Positions 1 through 8,128 are shown, numbered from the stretch's first letter. The stretch is DNA of 64,000 bases from Virgibacillus doumboii (GCF_902806455.1 NZ_CADCWQ010000001.1:2852001-2916000), one strand, 5' to 3'. Made by a program: numbers and translations. Notes: a model not told the origin generated them from the letters alone.

Positions 1-355
1 GTTATATATTTCTAAGCGGGCTTCTTTTAATGCCGGCATGTACTATATTTATAGTTAGTGCACTGATTGATGGAACGCAAAACCCCTTTCTTAACCAGAT
101 CACAGCACAACTTTGCACACCCACTCAAACTGACTCTCCCAATTTGCTCCCCTCACCTTTCAACACAAAATATGACCAAATAATGGCAGGAGCATTAATG
201 TTAGGAGTGCATAAATTTGGCATGATCCTTTCATCCCGTCTGAGGAATGCCGAAAACTGTAAAATGCGGTAAACAGAAAGCAATATATTTGTACTAAACC
301 GTTCATAAAAGTTAGTTAGTTCAATTAAAAATAATTAGACGCATGAATAAAGGGG
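1..355. other. No recognisable gene
   Basis: An 80-codon open frame begins at 30, but it has no ribosome site and its composition does not look like protein. I see no RNA gene or repeat here. The last 20 bases hold the ribosome site of the next gene. Confidence 0.5.
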
Positions 356-367
356 GTGATTAGCTAT

Positions 368-583
368 ATGAATGAAAAAATGTACTTAGATGTAAAAGGC
401 ATGCATTGTCCAGATTGTCCTGCAAAAATAGAGAGAGTACTATCAAAAATGGATGGGGTAAGCGAAGTAAAAGTTAATTTAAAAACTGAAAATGGAAGCG
501 TAACGTTCAATAATAATATAACAGGCACTTCTGAGATCATTAACAGAATTAATAAGATGGGATTTGAAGCAAAAAGCATCTAA
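368..583 (+). CDS. Heavy-metal-associated (HMA) domain protein, CopZ-like
   Basis: A 71-residue protein that is one complete HMA (ferredoxin-like) domain. The metal site is the GMHCPDC motif near residue 12, the CxxC loop that binds copper(I) or a similar soft metal in CopZ chaperones. It ends with the usual FEAKSI-type strand. The ATG at 368 is preferred over an in-frame GTG at 356, because AGGGGGTGAT (351-360) is well spaced for 368 and would overlap a start at 356. No P-type ATPase or copper regulator is adjacent, so its partner is unknown. A hairpin terminator follows, so it is probably transcribed alone. Confidence 0.85.
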   Translation: MNEKMYLDVKGMHCPDCPAKIERVLSKMDGVSEVKVNLKTENGSVTFNNNITGTSEIINRINKMGFEAKSI

Positions 584-597
584 AGAAATTAGTATGT

Positions 598-640
598 AAG
601 GAAGAATACAAGATTTTGTGTTCTTCCTTATTTTATTTCA
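598..640 (+). terminator. Rho-independent terminator after the HMA gene
   Basis: AAGGAAGAATACA and TGTGTTCTTCCTT form a stem with a short AGATT loop, followed by a T-rich tail. Confidence 0.75.
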
Positions 641-669
641 TAGCAGCCTTTAAGGAAATAGCTTACTCC

Positions 670-1110
670 CTACAAGCCCCAATCAGCTTTTAAAATTCCT
701 TTCAGCCGATTTATTTGTTCAGCACCTATTGTATTGGCAATCTTCTCTTCCAGGTCAGCCTTCAAGGATTCGTTTTTTTCATAACATTCTTTACCCAGCT
801 CTGTTAACTGGATTCCTTTTACCTTCTTGTTGTACTTCAGTTTTTTCGTTTCAACCAACCCTTTTTCCTCTAAACGTTTGATGAATTTATGGGTTGCCTG
901 CCGGGTAATGTCAACATGCTTGGTAACATACGAAATCGTAGTCTCCCCTTTCTGATAGATTCTTGCCAAAATAAACCACTCTGAATTGGATATATAAATG
1001 TCACTGCTTTCATTCCACAGGCTCACTGACTTTTTTCGGAGAAGAAGATGCCGTTCACTTATCAGGTCCAGTAAATCAATATTAGAATCCAATTTTCTCG
1101 CCCCCATCAT
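670..1110 (-). CDS. MarR family transcriptional regulator
   Basis: Up to 146 residues with a MarR winged helix: WFILARIYQKGETTISYVTKHV, the recognition helix near TRQATHKFIKRLEEKGLV, then a wing with KLKYNKKVKGIQLTELG. The C-terminal dimerisation helix ends at ILKADWGL. Two ATGs (1110, 1107) lack a Shine-Dalgarno sequence. An in-frame TTG at 1092 sits about 7 bases after GGGGGCGA, so the true start may be there (140 residues). It is divergent from the CarD gene, and two matching palindromes lie on the shared promoters, so I infer autoregulation and control of the neighbour. The ligand is unknown. Confidence 0.85.
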   Translation of the reverse strand: MMGARKLDSNIDLLDLISERHLLLRKKSVSLWNESSDIYISNSEWFILARIYQKGETTISYVTKHVDITRQATHKFIKRLEEKGLVETKKLKYNKKVKGIQLTELGKECYEKNESLKADLEEKIANTIGAEQINRLKGILKADWGL

Positions 1111-1124
1111 AATAACTGGTTTTT

Positions 1125-1210
1125 AATATACAAAACTCACCAGTCGATGTCAACTTAATTGACAAATTGGGTTACGGAAGAGTACAATAGTGTTAGTCAA
1201 CCTATTTGAC
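1125..1210. promoter_or_regulatory. Overlapping divergent marR/carD promoters with two palindromic operators
   Basis: Palindrome 1 (1148-1164) is TGTCAA-CTTAA-TTGACA. Its right arm is the -35 of the plus-strand promoter (TTGACA 1159-1164, 18-bp spacer, TACAAT 1183-1188). Its left arm, read on the minus strand, is the -35 of the marR promoter (TTGACA 1153-1148, 17-bp spacer, TATATT 1130-1125). Palindrome 2 (1196-1210) is GTCAA-CCTAT-TTGAC with the same 5-bp spacing, at the expected plus-strand start site. MarR binding is inferred from the position and symmetry. Confidence 0.7.
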
Positions 1211-1235
1211 AATATCCATTAAGGGAGTTAGTACA

Positions 1236-1748
1236 ATGCTAAACATTAATGATTTAATCATCTATTCAGGCCATGGTATCTGTCGAGTGGATGATATCTC
1301 TGAAAAGACATTTGCCGGCATTACGAGAACATACTATACGTTACATCCTATTGAAAACGATCAGGATTTAACGATTAACGTCCCTGTGGATAACAGCAAA
1401 ATGAAGCTGTTTAAATTAATTGATAAAAAAGAAGCAAATGAAATTATAGCATTATTCAATTTCGATGGTATTGAGTGGATCGATAAACCGCAACAGCGAA
1501 CCCGCGTTTATTCAGAAGCGCTGAAAACCGGAAATCGGGAAGAAATCGCTAAAATAGCCATTACGCTAATACTGAAAAAGTATAAAGCAGAAAAGGCAGG
1601 GAAAAAGTTATATGAAAACGATAAAAATCTGCTGATAGACATACAGAATATTTTATTCAAAGAGTTGGCTATTGCCCTGGATATCTCTTCAGAGGCGATA
1701 AACCATAAGATAAATCGTATAATCCGCGAAAAAAACAAATTGGCGTAA
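1236..1748 (+). CDS. CarD family transcription factor
   Basis: A 170-residue protein whose first 60 residues (LNINDLIIYSGHGICRVDDI, then TYYTLHPIEND and NVPVDNS) match the CarD/CdnL/TRCF RNA-polymerase-interacting domain. The helical C-terminal half matches the DNA-binding domain of CarD-type proteins, which stabilise open promoter complexes. The ATG at 1236 has AAGGGAG 8 bases upstream; an upstream TTG (1206) lies inside an operator palindrome and is rejected. Its promoter overlaps that of the divergent marR gene, which is unusual for a CarD-type factor and suggests a conditionally expressed paralogue. Confidence 0.85.
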   Translation: MLNINDLIIYSGHGICRVDDISEKTFAGITRTYYTLHPIENDQDLTINVPVDNSKMKLFKLIDKKEANEIIALFNFDGIEWIDKPQQRTRVYSEALKTGNREEIAKIAITLILKKYKAEKAGKKLYENDKNLLIDIQNILFKELAIALDISSEAINHKINRIIREKNKLA

Positions 1749-1895
1749 TTTGAAGGAAGTCCTGAAAATATGGAAGTTGGGAAAAAGTAAAAATAGGAAG
1801 ATAGAAGAACCGATGAAAGCTTTTATAGTTATTTTTTTAATGCAATTGCTGATTTTCCATCCCCCAACCGGTATTGGTTCAAGTGGAAGACCTAT

Positions 1896-2579
1896 TTATA
1901 CGCCATCGTTATTCTCAATATATCGACCAATTATATCCGTGTCTTCTTTTTGAAAAGTATAGGTGAATCCCCAGACCTTCTTGGCTTCAAAACCGTTAAT
2001 AGCTATATCCAGGTCGTGGAAAATTCGATGAAGATAAATCAATGCCTTTTTGTCATTATTTTTGAGGTAGATTTGTGCCAATGCACTTGCACGCTTAAAG
2101 TCAATTGCTTCCGTTTGCAAACTTTCAATTTTCGAAATGATGTTTTTTACCTTCGACGTTTGTTTTTCCACATTAATTGACTTGTCATTCTTATAACCAA
2201 GTGTCTTGTTGTAAAAGTCATGGGTTTTCGAAATGAATATTTGGTTTACTTTCGTGGAAGCGACTTTCACAATTTTCCCATTTTTCGGCAAAAATTTGAA
2301 GGGAGGTTCCTCTTCGAAATCATCTATATAAGGTGTGTCTTGTTCAGAAACCCCATTCTTTGTTTTATTTTCATCCTTTTTAGAAGCCAATAACCCTTCA
2401 ATGACATTACCATCCTTGTCATAAATTTTTCCTTGTTCCTTGGATTCGTCACTTACAGTTGTTTCAGTGTGGGAGGCATTTTCATGCGCTGCATTCTTTG
2501 CTCCTTCGTTCGCCTCACAAGCCGACAATATAAGTGCCAATCCTAAAATTGTTATTCCAATTAGTCCTTTCAAGTTCAA
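1896..2579 (-). CDS. Putative lipoprotein of unknown function
   Basis: About 227 residues starting at TTG 2579, which has AAGGGGGGATC just upstream; longer in-frame starts lack a ribosome site. The N terminus is a lipoprotein signal, NLKGLIGITILGLALILSAC, with lipobox LSAC and the lipidated Cys near residue 20. A polar, E/K/T-rich linker follows, then a mixed domain with many Lys and Asp (for example FEEEPPFKFLPKNGKIVKVAST). I do not recognise the family. It is probably anchored on the outer face of the membrane. It lies 50 bp downstream of the GIY-YIG gene on the same strand. Confidence 0.7.
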   Translation of the reverse strand: MNLKGLIGITILGLALILSACEANEGAKNAAHENASHTETTVSDESKEQGKIYDKDGNVIEGLLASKKDENKTKNGVSEQDTPYIDDFEEEPPFKFLPKNGKIVKVASTKVNQIFISKTHDFYNKTLGYKNDKSINVEKQTSKVKNIISKIESLQTEAIDFKRASALAQIYLKNNDKKALIYLHRIFHDLDIAINGFEAKKVWGFTYTFQKEDTDIIGRYIENNDGV

Positions 2580-2628
2580 AATTGATCCCCCCTTCATAAC
2601 CGTGCCAAAAAGCATGGTATACTTTGCG

Positions 2629-3225
2629 TTATTTTTTCAAGGCAATATTCCATATTGGTTGTAATTCAAGAATGGCATCCTTTTCAATCTTTTCGATTTC
2701 ATCATTATTCTCTAATTCATAAACATATAACTCTATATTTTCTTTGTTTTTGGTTATCAGATAATTCAAATGGCAGTTTGTACTTTGACCATCAATAAAA
2801 CAGTTTTTAGGATGAATTTTTCCATAACCATTATTGATTCGTTTTTTGAAATTGTCTCTACAGCGACCTATGTATTTGATTTCGCCATTTACTGTGTAGG
2901 CGTACAGACCCTTTTTATTTAATAATTGTTCATCGTCTATGTAAAAACGACTGTAATTCAAATCACCATTCTTGTTTAGAAATTCCTCATAAAAGTTATC
3001 CCCAATTCCTTTTAAGTACAATAAAAATTCACCAAGCTTCCAAGACAAAAAGGTGGCGTAGTTTTCATTGACTTTTCGGGAAAGCTTCTTATACCTATTA
3101 TGCTCAATGGTTTCTTGTAACGTTTTATTGTTCTTGTCGGCAAAAACGTTTGTCGATAACTTTTCTTCAAATATAAGCTCCAGCGGTTCAAATATAATTG
3201 ATTCATTCTTTAGGTTTATTTCCAT
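2629..3225 (-). CDS. GIY-YIG-like domain protein
   Basis: A 198-residue protein. Residues 105-175 look like a GIY-YIG nuclease fold: YAYTVNGEIKYIGRCRD, where YAYT and KYIG replace the two family tripeptides, followed by FKKRINNGYGKIHP with the conserved Arg, and a late Glu-rich helix. The N-terminal 100 residues are not recognised. The ATG at 3225 has AAAGGAG upstream. The first tripeptide is atypical, so nuclease activity is uncertain; similar proteins occur as stand-alone accessory genes. Confidence 0.7.
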   Translation of the reverse strand: MEINLKNESIIFEPLELIFEEKLSTNVFADKNNKTLQETIEHNRYKKLSRKVNENYATFLSWKLGEFLLYLKGIGDNFYEEFLNKNGDLNYSRFYIDDEQLLNKKGLYAYTVNGEIKYIGRCRDNFKKRINNGYGKIHPKNCFIDGQSTNCHLNYLITKNKENIELYVYELENNDEIEKIEKDAILELQPIWNIALKK

Positions 3226-3920
3226 AGTTTTCTCCTTTCAAGTAATGTTTCTATTATTGCAATTGTAACGTGTCTTGTTACACGAATGAAGCATTTTCTA
3301 TGCAATAGGGAATCCTTTTGGATAATCGTCCAGCACAATTCCGAATCCCCCCAGATATGGATTCGAAACAGATTCAAATACATTTCCAATCGACATGGTT
3401 TTTCTGCTCACCGGTGCAATAATGGGTAACATTATCTTCTTTCGCCACACTCATTTCCTTAATTTGCTAGAGTATGAAATCATGATATAACTGTCACCCT
3501 CAACCTTTGTGGGAAGCGCGTAGTCCACTTTCAACTACTGAAGGAAGAACACCGTTGCGCCCATAAAACTACCCCTTTCACTACTATAATCGTACCAAGA
3601 GATAAAAAAGTGGCATATTTCCTAAAAATTTTTTAGGATTTTCATGCCACTTTCTACACTTGAGATACGATTATAATAATGAAGAGGTGTATGATAAGGT
3701 TTCGTCTCATTTACTTATTGGAAACAGGAAAAGAATGACTGGGACCCTCCCGACTTCCCCACTTCTGTAGGTCGAGGTCCCGCCCGAACAGTATAATCAA
3801 CGCCTCTGGAGATGGTGTAAGACTCGGTTCATAGCAAACAAAGCAACGATCATGGAAGGAGGAAAATCCTATAAATCATTTGTATTTTTGGGATTCTCCA
3901 TCAAATTGCAAAGCGATTAG
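3226..3920. other. Degraded intergenic region with a small minus-strand ORF
   Basis: No full gene. A minus-strand 44-codon frame (3432-3298) reads coherently (for example NVFESVSNPYLGGFGIVLDDY) but has only a weak ribosome site, so it may be a gene remnant. The region also holds the inverted repeat at 3585-3675, a GGGACC/GGTCCC pair around 3741-3780, and the broken start of the following HAD gene. Confidence 0.4.
3585..3675. repeat. Nested inverted repeat (possible MITE or strong bidirectional hairpin)
   Basis: Outer arms TATAATCGTA (3585-3594) and TACGATTATA (3666-3675) enclose inner arms AAAGTGGCAT (3607-3616) and ATGCCACTTT (3644-3653). Inside those is a TCCTAAAAA/TTTTTAGGA stem. Two concentric perfect arms suggest a small mobile repeat or a terminator. 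Confidence 0.55.
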
Positions 3921-4670
3921 TTGGAGAGGTTCACCAGGGAACTGTACAAGAACGTAAAAAAACTAATGAAAGAAAAAGGAGTTGTTTTTGCTCCAGTTAC
4001 CGGCAAACAATGCGAGCGTGTAGAAGAGCTGTTTGGTGATGATGCCAGTGATTTGTGGATTTTGGGCGACAGTGCAACCCGAATCAAGCATAACGGAGAA
4101 TTTGTTTATGAATCTCTGTTAAACAATAAATTAGGACTGGAAATTATCCGTTCACTTGAGGAAATAAGCCTGGAACACACCATTATTGCGTGTACAAGAA
4201 ACGGTGCGGTTATCAAAGACAACATTCCCCAGGAAGAAGTTGCTATTGTCCGAGGATCCTATGCTCAAGTTCAGCAAGTATCCAATTTTAATGAAATTAA
4301 AGAGGATTTTGTTAAAATCACCATTCACGATCCAGCCCACAGATGTTTTGAAACCAGGGAAAAATTAGCTCGCTTCTTTGAGTCAGCTTATATTGTCGCA
4401 TCCGAAGCAGCCTGGATTGATATCGCTAATGCGAATGTTCATAAAGGCACGACCGTTGAACAATTACAGCGAATATTGAAGGTAACGCCTGAAGAGACAG
4501 TGGCATTTGGCGATGGTTACAATGACATAGAACTCATGACCCGCAGCACCTATAGCTTTGCTGTACGTAATGCGGTTCAGGAAACAAAAGACGCTGCGAA
4601 TTTTATTACCCGTTCTAATGAAGAAGATGCTGTGATGAAGACAGTTATTCAGTTGTTATCCTTACAATGA
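3870..4670 (+). pseudogene. Cof-type HAD hydrolase lacking the catalytic N terminus
   Basis: The body matches Cof/sucrose-phosphatase-like HAD phosphatases: GVVFAPVTGKQCERVEELF (motif II Thr/Ser region), a C2 cap, KGTTVEQLQRIL, and motif IV GDGYNDIELM. The family must start with a DxDGT nucleophile motif 10-15 residues in, and that is absent. The only in-frame upstream sequence reads YKSFVFLGFSIKLQSD, then a TAG stop (3918-3920), then LERFTREL. A strong AAGGAGG (3856-3862) before YKSFVF marks the original start. A deletion in the nucleophile loop plus a nonsense codon explains this. A TTG at 3921 could still start a truncated, presumably inactive protein. Confidence 0.75.
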
Positions 4671-4830
4671 AATGTGAAGTAATGGGTAACCTGGTTTGGT
4701 TACCCTTTAATGCCACTGTTATTCCAATTGATGGCGGACAATCGAAAAAAATCTAATAAAATGATAAGAAACAGGACAGAATAGGAAGCATTCCAAGCAG
4801 CGGCAATTAACCGAATTTTATGCCAGTAAA

Positions 4831-4880
4831 TTGACTTTCCTACACACAAATTATATAATTTGTGTGTAGGGGTGATTTAA
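4831..4880 (+). promoter_or_regulatory. Toxin-antitoxin promoter with 32-bp perfect palindrome
   Basis: TTGACT (4831-4836) and TATAAT (4854-4859) are 17 bp apart. The -10 lies at the centre of a perfect 32-bp palindrome, 4839-4870, whose left arm is CCTACACACAAATTAT. GGGGTGAT precedes the ATG at 4881. This layout fits autorepression by the ribbon-helix-helix antitoxin. Confidence 0.85.
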
Positions 4881-5147
4881 ATGGATAATCCAATGAAACG
4901 AAAACAATATCACTTGACCAATGAAGACGATAAAATAGTAAAGGATCTAGCGGCCAGCAAAGGATGGTCAGAAGCAGAAGTTGTAAGAGAAGCTATTCGG
5001 GAGTACGCTTTAAAAGAACGGCAGAAAAGTAATCCCTTACTGGCAATGGCAGACAACGCAGAAGAATATTCGGTTTATTCAGCTGGAGACTTATCAGCAA
5101 ATCATGATGATTATTTAATGGAGATTTATGAAAATGAGAAAGACTAA
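4881..5147 (+). CDS. Ribbon-helix-helix antitoxin
   Basis: An 88-residue protein. Residues 6-45 fit a ribbon-helix-helix DNA-binding domain (KQYHLTNEDDKIVKDLAASK, then GWSEAEVVREAIREYAL), with the DNA-contacting strand KQYHLT. The acidic C-terminal tail (residues 55-88) is the kind of unstructured region that neutralises a toxin. The gene overlaps the downstream PIN toxin by 20 bp, typical of translational coupling in VapBC-type modules. It probably binds the 32-bp palindrome in its own promoter. Confidence 0.8.
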   Translation: MDNPMKRKQYHLTNEDDKIVKDLAASKGWSEAEVVREAIREYALKERQKSNPLLAMADNAEEYSVYSAGDLSANHDDYLMEIYENEKD

Positions 5148-5544
5148 GTGCTTTTTGGATACCAGTGCTTTGATAGCATTAAATGACGTGAAAGATCAAT
5201 ATCATAAAGAATCTCGGGAAATTGCATCCTTGTTAAAAAACTATGAATTAGTATTATCAGACCCTGTAATAACCGAAACATACACTCTGCTTAGATACCG
5301 TTCAGGGTTTCCCATTGCTTGTCGCTTTTTGGAGTTAGTGATGGAGGAAGACAATTTCTCAATTGCTGAGGTTACACCTTCTATCAGAAAAAACACGTTA
5401 GGATTATTAAATAATTTCAGTGACCACAAAATTTCATATTGTGATGCGCTAAGTGTCGCAATCATGAAAGATCAACACATTCCAAGGGTTTTTTCTTTTG
5501 ATTATCATTTTGAAATCATGGGAGTGGAGCTTGTACGATTATAA
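5128..5544 (+). CDS. PIN domain toxin (VapC-like ribonuclease)
   Basis: A 138-residue PIN domain protein. The acidic metal-binding residues are visible: the Asp of CFLDTSALIAL near residue 11, Glu of VITETYTLL near 50, Asp of SYCDALSVAIM near 105, and the Asp of FSFDYHFEIMG near 127. It is predicted to cleave RNA, classically tRNA or rRNA for VapC. Starts at 5128 or 5134 are both possible. Its position after and overlapping an RHH antitoxin supports the toxin role. Confidence 0.85.
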   Translation: MKMRKTKCFLDTSALIALNDVKDQYHKESREIASLLKNYELVLSDPVITETYTLLRYRSGFPIACRFLELVMEEDNFSIAEVTPSIRKNTLGLLNNFSDHKISYCDALSVAIMKDQHIPRVFSFDYHFEIMGVELVRL

Positions 5545-5681
5545 AACACTCTGTAAAATCCAATATAAATTCGGGCTGGATCCAATAACGATTCAGTCTT
5601 TTAAAATCGAATATGTTGTTAAAAAGTCGCGGGTATTTAGTGGCGAAAAACGCGCGCAGCCTATACGGGGAGGAAAAGACA

Positions 5682-6407
5682 TTGGAAATATACGGAGGGA
5701 GAGCTGGTTATAATTCTGTCCGTTTTAAAGGAGAGAAGTACCAGTCAATAGCTCGATTCAAAGATGGTGAAATCTGGACAGGAACAAAGCGGAACAAGGG
5801 GAACAAGAAAATATTTACTATTCTCGCGAAGATACCTTTTATTCGGGCTTTTTCCTTGTTACTTGAACTAATAATCGACTACTGGAAGCTTTTCTTATTT
5901 TATATAATAGCATGGCTTTTTATAAATTTTTTTATGATTGGAACAACAAATACAAATTTTTTACATACGTTTTCAATCAACGCCCTAGTGATGTTGTTTT
6001 GCCTCCTTATTATAGCCGGTCTTTTTATAAAATTAACTCCCATTGGAAAGTATCATGCAGCGGAACATATGGCTATCAATGCTTACGAAAAAGATTCCAA
6101 TTTAACATTAGAAAAAGTAAAGAAGCAGCCGAGAACACATAAGAATTGCGGCACAAATTTAGTTATATCCATTTTTATCTGTTTCTGTATACTATTTATA
6201 GCATTTGGTGATGTGTTTTGGGTGTTCCCAATTTCCTGGTGTATTGGATATGAGATATGGCGGCGTGAACCAAAAATAATTTGGGATGCAATATTCGTAA
6301 TTGGTAAGGCTGCACAATATATTCTTTTTACTTCAAAACCTGAGGAAAAGCATCTAAATGTGGCAATAGCAGCGGTTAGAAAGTTGGAAGAGAAAGAAGC
6401 GTCCTAA
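5682..6407 (+). CDS. DUF1385 (YqhQ-like) membrane protein
   Basis: About 241 residues. The N terminus EIYGGRAGYNSVRFKGEKYQ matches the start of YqhQ-family proteins. Membrane segments lie near residues 60-85, 90-120 and 165-195, with the family signature GKYHAAEHMAINAYE and, later, RTHKNCGTNLV. The TTG at 5682 is preferred because GGGGAGG (5667-5673) is 8 bases upstream; the ATG at 5613 has no ribosome site. Function is unknown. It looks like an accessory paralogue rather than the conserved chromosomal yqhQ, as no typical yqhQ neighbours are present. Confidence 0.8.
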   Translation: MEIYGGRAGYNSVRFKGEKYQSIARFKDGEIWTGTKRNKGNKKIFTILAKIPFIRAFSLLLELIIDYWKLFLFYIIAWLFINFFMIGTTNTNFLHTFSINALVMLFCLLIIAGLFIKLTPIGKYHAAEHMAINAYEKDSNLTLEKVKKQPRTHKNCGTNLVISIFICFCILFIAFGDVFWVFPISWCIGYEIWRREPKIIWDAIFVIGKAAQYILFTSKPEEKHLNVAIAAVRKLEEKEAS

Positions 6408-6463
6408 AACAGGGGGAAACATAGATACCCGATTTGAACGCATCATGCTTTTATAATGCATCC

Positions 6464-6625
6464 TTACATTTGTGATGAATCATCTGCAAACTTACCTTGA
6501 ACCTCCTTCAAAAACATCTCAGCAGCAGAAAATACCTAATGCTTCTTCCAGACAATCTTTAATTCTGATTCAAGTCTTGGTTCCAGAAAGCCTGAAGGTT
6601 TATCGTGGCCAAAAAGTTTAAAAAG
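6464..6625 (-). pseudogene. LysR-family regulator, C-terminal fragment
   Basis: Minus-strand translation gives GHDKPSGFLEPRLESELKIV, then WKKH, a TAG stop, and VFSAAEMFLKEVQGKFADD. This resembles the last strand and helix of a LysR effector-binding domain (the ...LS.AA..F..FV pattern). The rest of the gene is missing. Confidence 0.4.
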
Positions 6626-6659
6626 GCAGAAAAACCATTAAACAACAACGCTACATTAC

Positions 6660-6811
6660 CAACCTAATGATTTAGTATATTTTGAAGGAACATTGTGTAA
6701 GGTTATAGGACCATGAACAAAGGAAAAAGCGTTAAGTTAGACAACAAAAAGAACCCGAACCCGAAGAAATTGAAACCATGCAAATACGGAAAAGGAATCG
6801 TGGCAATATAA
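6660..6811 (+). pseudogene. Possible C-terminal remnant of an IscB-like (RRXRR/HNH) protein
   Basis: Two overlapping frames joined by a -1 shift near 6713 read QPNDLVYFEGTLCKVIGP followed by MNKGKSVKLDNKKNPNPKK and then LKPCKYGKGIVAI. The pattern of a DLV-[FY]-x-G strand, an NKGxxVxLxNxK strand and a final YGKGI resembles the C-terminal domain of IscB-like proteins. This is from memory of the family only, and the N-terminal RuvC and HNH parts are absent. Confidence 0.3.
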
Positions 6812-6970
6812 TAGATTATCAATCTAAAAACCGCAGTAAATTCTTATTAAGGGAGGAAAAGTAATGAGCTATCTAAAAAAGAGACTGCAAGAAAGGATTA
6901 TTTAAGACTTGTTTAATTTTCATTTGCATGCACACCTGAATAAAATATTTATGAAAGATTCCAAACAGTT

Positions 6971-7032
6971 AAAAAACCTGAACCAATTAAAATATAGAGT
7001 ATACCCCTATAAGTTTAATCAGTTCAGGTTTT
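6971..7032. repeat. Inverted repeat
   Basis: AAAACCTGAAC-C-AATTAAA on the left pairs with TTTAAT-CA-GTTCAGGTTTT on the right around a 20-bp centre. It could be a bidirectional terminator or a MITE remnant. Confidence 0.45.
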
Positions 7033-7221
7033 GCCTGCCGGACAGTAACAATCCTTTGACTGGTTCTATTGTATATGATTACGGTTTCATTTGCAAATCG
7101 TTATAAGAATTTTTCAAACATAATTCTCCAGTGTACCTGCAGCGGTCGCAGCTGAACTGCCACTAATCAAAACCACCCTATTGAAAAAGGTTAATAATCA
7201 AAATGTGATTATTGCCCAGAA

Positions 7222-7872
7222 TTAGAGTGATTTTACTGCTTCCTTAATTGGTATAGTTCCACCCACAACTTGAAATTTCTTTCCAATCGTTGTTTCATTT
7301 TCCAGGCTGGCTAAAATGACACTAGCCACATCTTCTCTTGGAACCTCACCCCGTTCGACCTTGGATGCCGCCTCTACTTGCCCTGTTCCTTTATCATTTG
7401 TCAGCAAGCCGGGGGGGATAATCGTATAATCCAAATCTGTCCATTTCAACCATTCATCCGCATAATGTTTTGCCGCAACATACGGTGCAAAGGATTCAGG
7501 CGCTTCCTGGATTGCTTCTCGGCTTGTATCAAATGAGCTGATCATAACAAACCGCTTCACACCAGCAACTTTAGATGCCTCGATGGTTTTTACAGCACCA
7601 TCCAGATCGACCATAATTGTTTTATCTTTGCCTGTGTGCCCGCCAGATCCTGCTGTGAATACAACTGCATCGGCTCCCTCAGCAGCTTTTGCAATTGCTT
7701 CAATGTCACCTTCAAGATCCACCACTTCAGTTTCCGCACCTAAATTTTCAAAGAAAGAAGCCTGCTCTTCTTTGCGTATCATAGCCTTCGCTTCCATACC
7801 GTCACTATTCTGTATAAAAGAAACAAGATGTTTTCCAATTTGACCGTTTGCCCCTACTACAAGTGTTTTCAA
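7222..7872 (-). CDS. NAD(P)-binding SDR-type oxidoreductase (YhfK-like)
   Basis: A 216-residue Rossmann protein with the nucleotide-binding turn GANGQIGKHLV at residues 7-17. It has the atypical-SDR pattern of NAD(P)H-binding proteins: DAVVFTAGSGGHTGKD, then GVKRFVMISSFD, then YVAAKHYADEWLK. The start is TTG 7872 behind AAGGGTGG; a longer frame to 7974 lacks a ribosome site. The substrate is unknown; relatives are thought to handle quinones or stress-related carbonyls. It lies apart from the second SDR at 8.95 kb, with different neighbours. Confidence 0.8.
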   Translation of the reverse strand: MKTLVVGANGQIGKHLVSFIQNSDGMEAKAMIRKEEQASFFENLGAETEVVDLEGDIEAIAKAAEGADAVVFTAGSGGHTGKDKTIMVDLDGAVKTIEASKVAGVKRFVMISSFDTSREAIQEAPESFAPYVAAKHYADEWLKWTDLDYTIIPPGLLTNDKGTGQVEAASKVERGEVPREDVASVILASLENETTIGKKFQVVGGTIPIKEAVKSL

Positions 7873-8023
7873 TTTTTCCACCCTTTCCAAACAAATATTA
7901 ATCCTTATCTTTATCATAAATGTATTAGAAATCCATTGTCTAAACTTCCATACCCAAAAATAACTATTCCGCATTACATTAATTGTGAAATTTGGTTCAA
8001 GCTAATGGAAAAGGAGGATTTTC

Positions 8024-8128
8024 ATGAGTACAAATAAAGGGAAAAAGAAGAAAAACAAAAGCAAAGAGGAAATAAATGCCATGAGGGATGGGGATGGAAA
8101 AGAAAGACATCGCCGAAACCGGTCTTAG
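8024..8128 (+). CDS. Small basic protein, 34 residues
   Basis: ATG at 8024 sits 7 bases after a perfect AAGGAGG (8011-8017). The product is very basic (STNKGKKKKNKSKEEINAM, ending HRRNRS) and a clear terminator follows. The signals make translation likely. No family is recognised; size and composition are like small spore or nucleic-acid-binding proteins of bacilli. Confidence 0.6.
   Translation: MSTNKGKKKKNKSKEEINAMRDGDGKERHRRNRS

Larger units (their letters stand above)
6408..7221. other. Gene graveyard without an intact gene
   Basis: An 814-bp stretch with fragments only: a LysR C terminus (minus strand), a possible IscB-like C terminus (plus strand), a 13-codon frame at 6864-6905 behind GGGAGG, the inverted repeat at 6971-7032, and a short minus-strand coding remnant near 7110-7175 that reads VVLISGSSAATAAGTLENYV then stop. 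Confidence 0.55.

Noticed and set aside
30-272. 80-codon open frame at the start of the window
   Set aside because: No ribosome site, unlikely amino-acid make-up, no similarity to known proteins.
1750-1953. 67-codon frame after the CarD gene
   Set aside because: It overlaps the better supported lipoprotein gene on the other strand and has no ribosome site.
3700-3850. Riboswitch or T-box in front of the HAD pseudogene
   Set aside because: Only a GGGACC/GGTCCC pair is visible; no conserved T-box or known aptamer core.
6909-7106. 65-codon frame
   Set aside because: It spans the inverted repeat at 6971-7032 and lacks a start signal.
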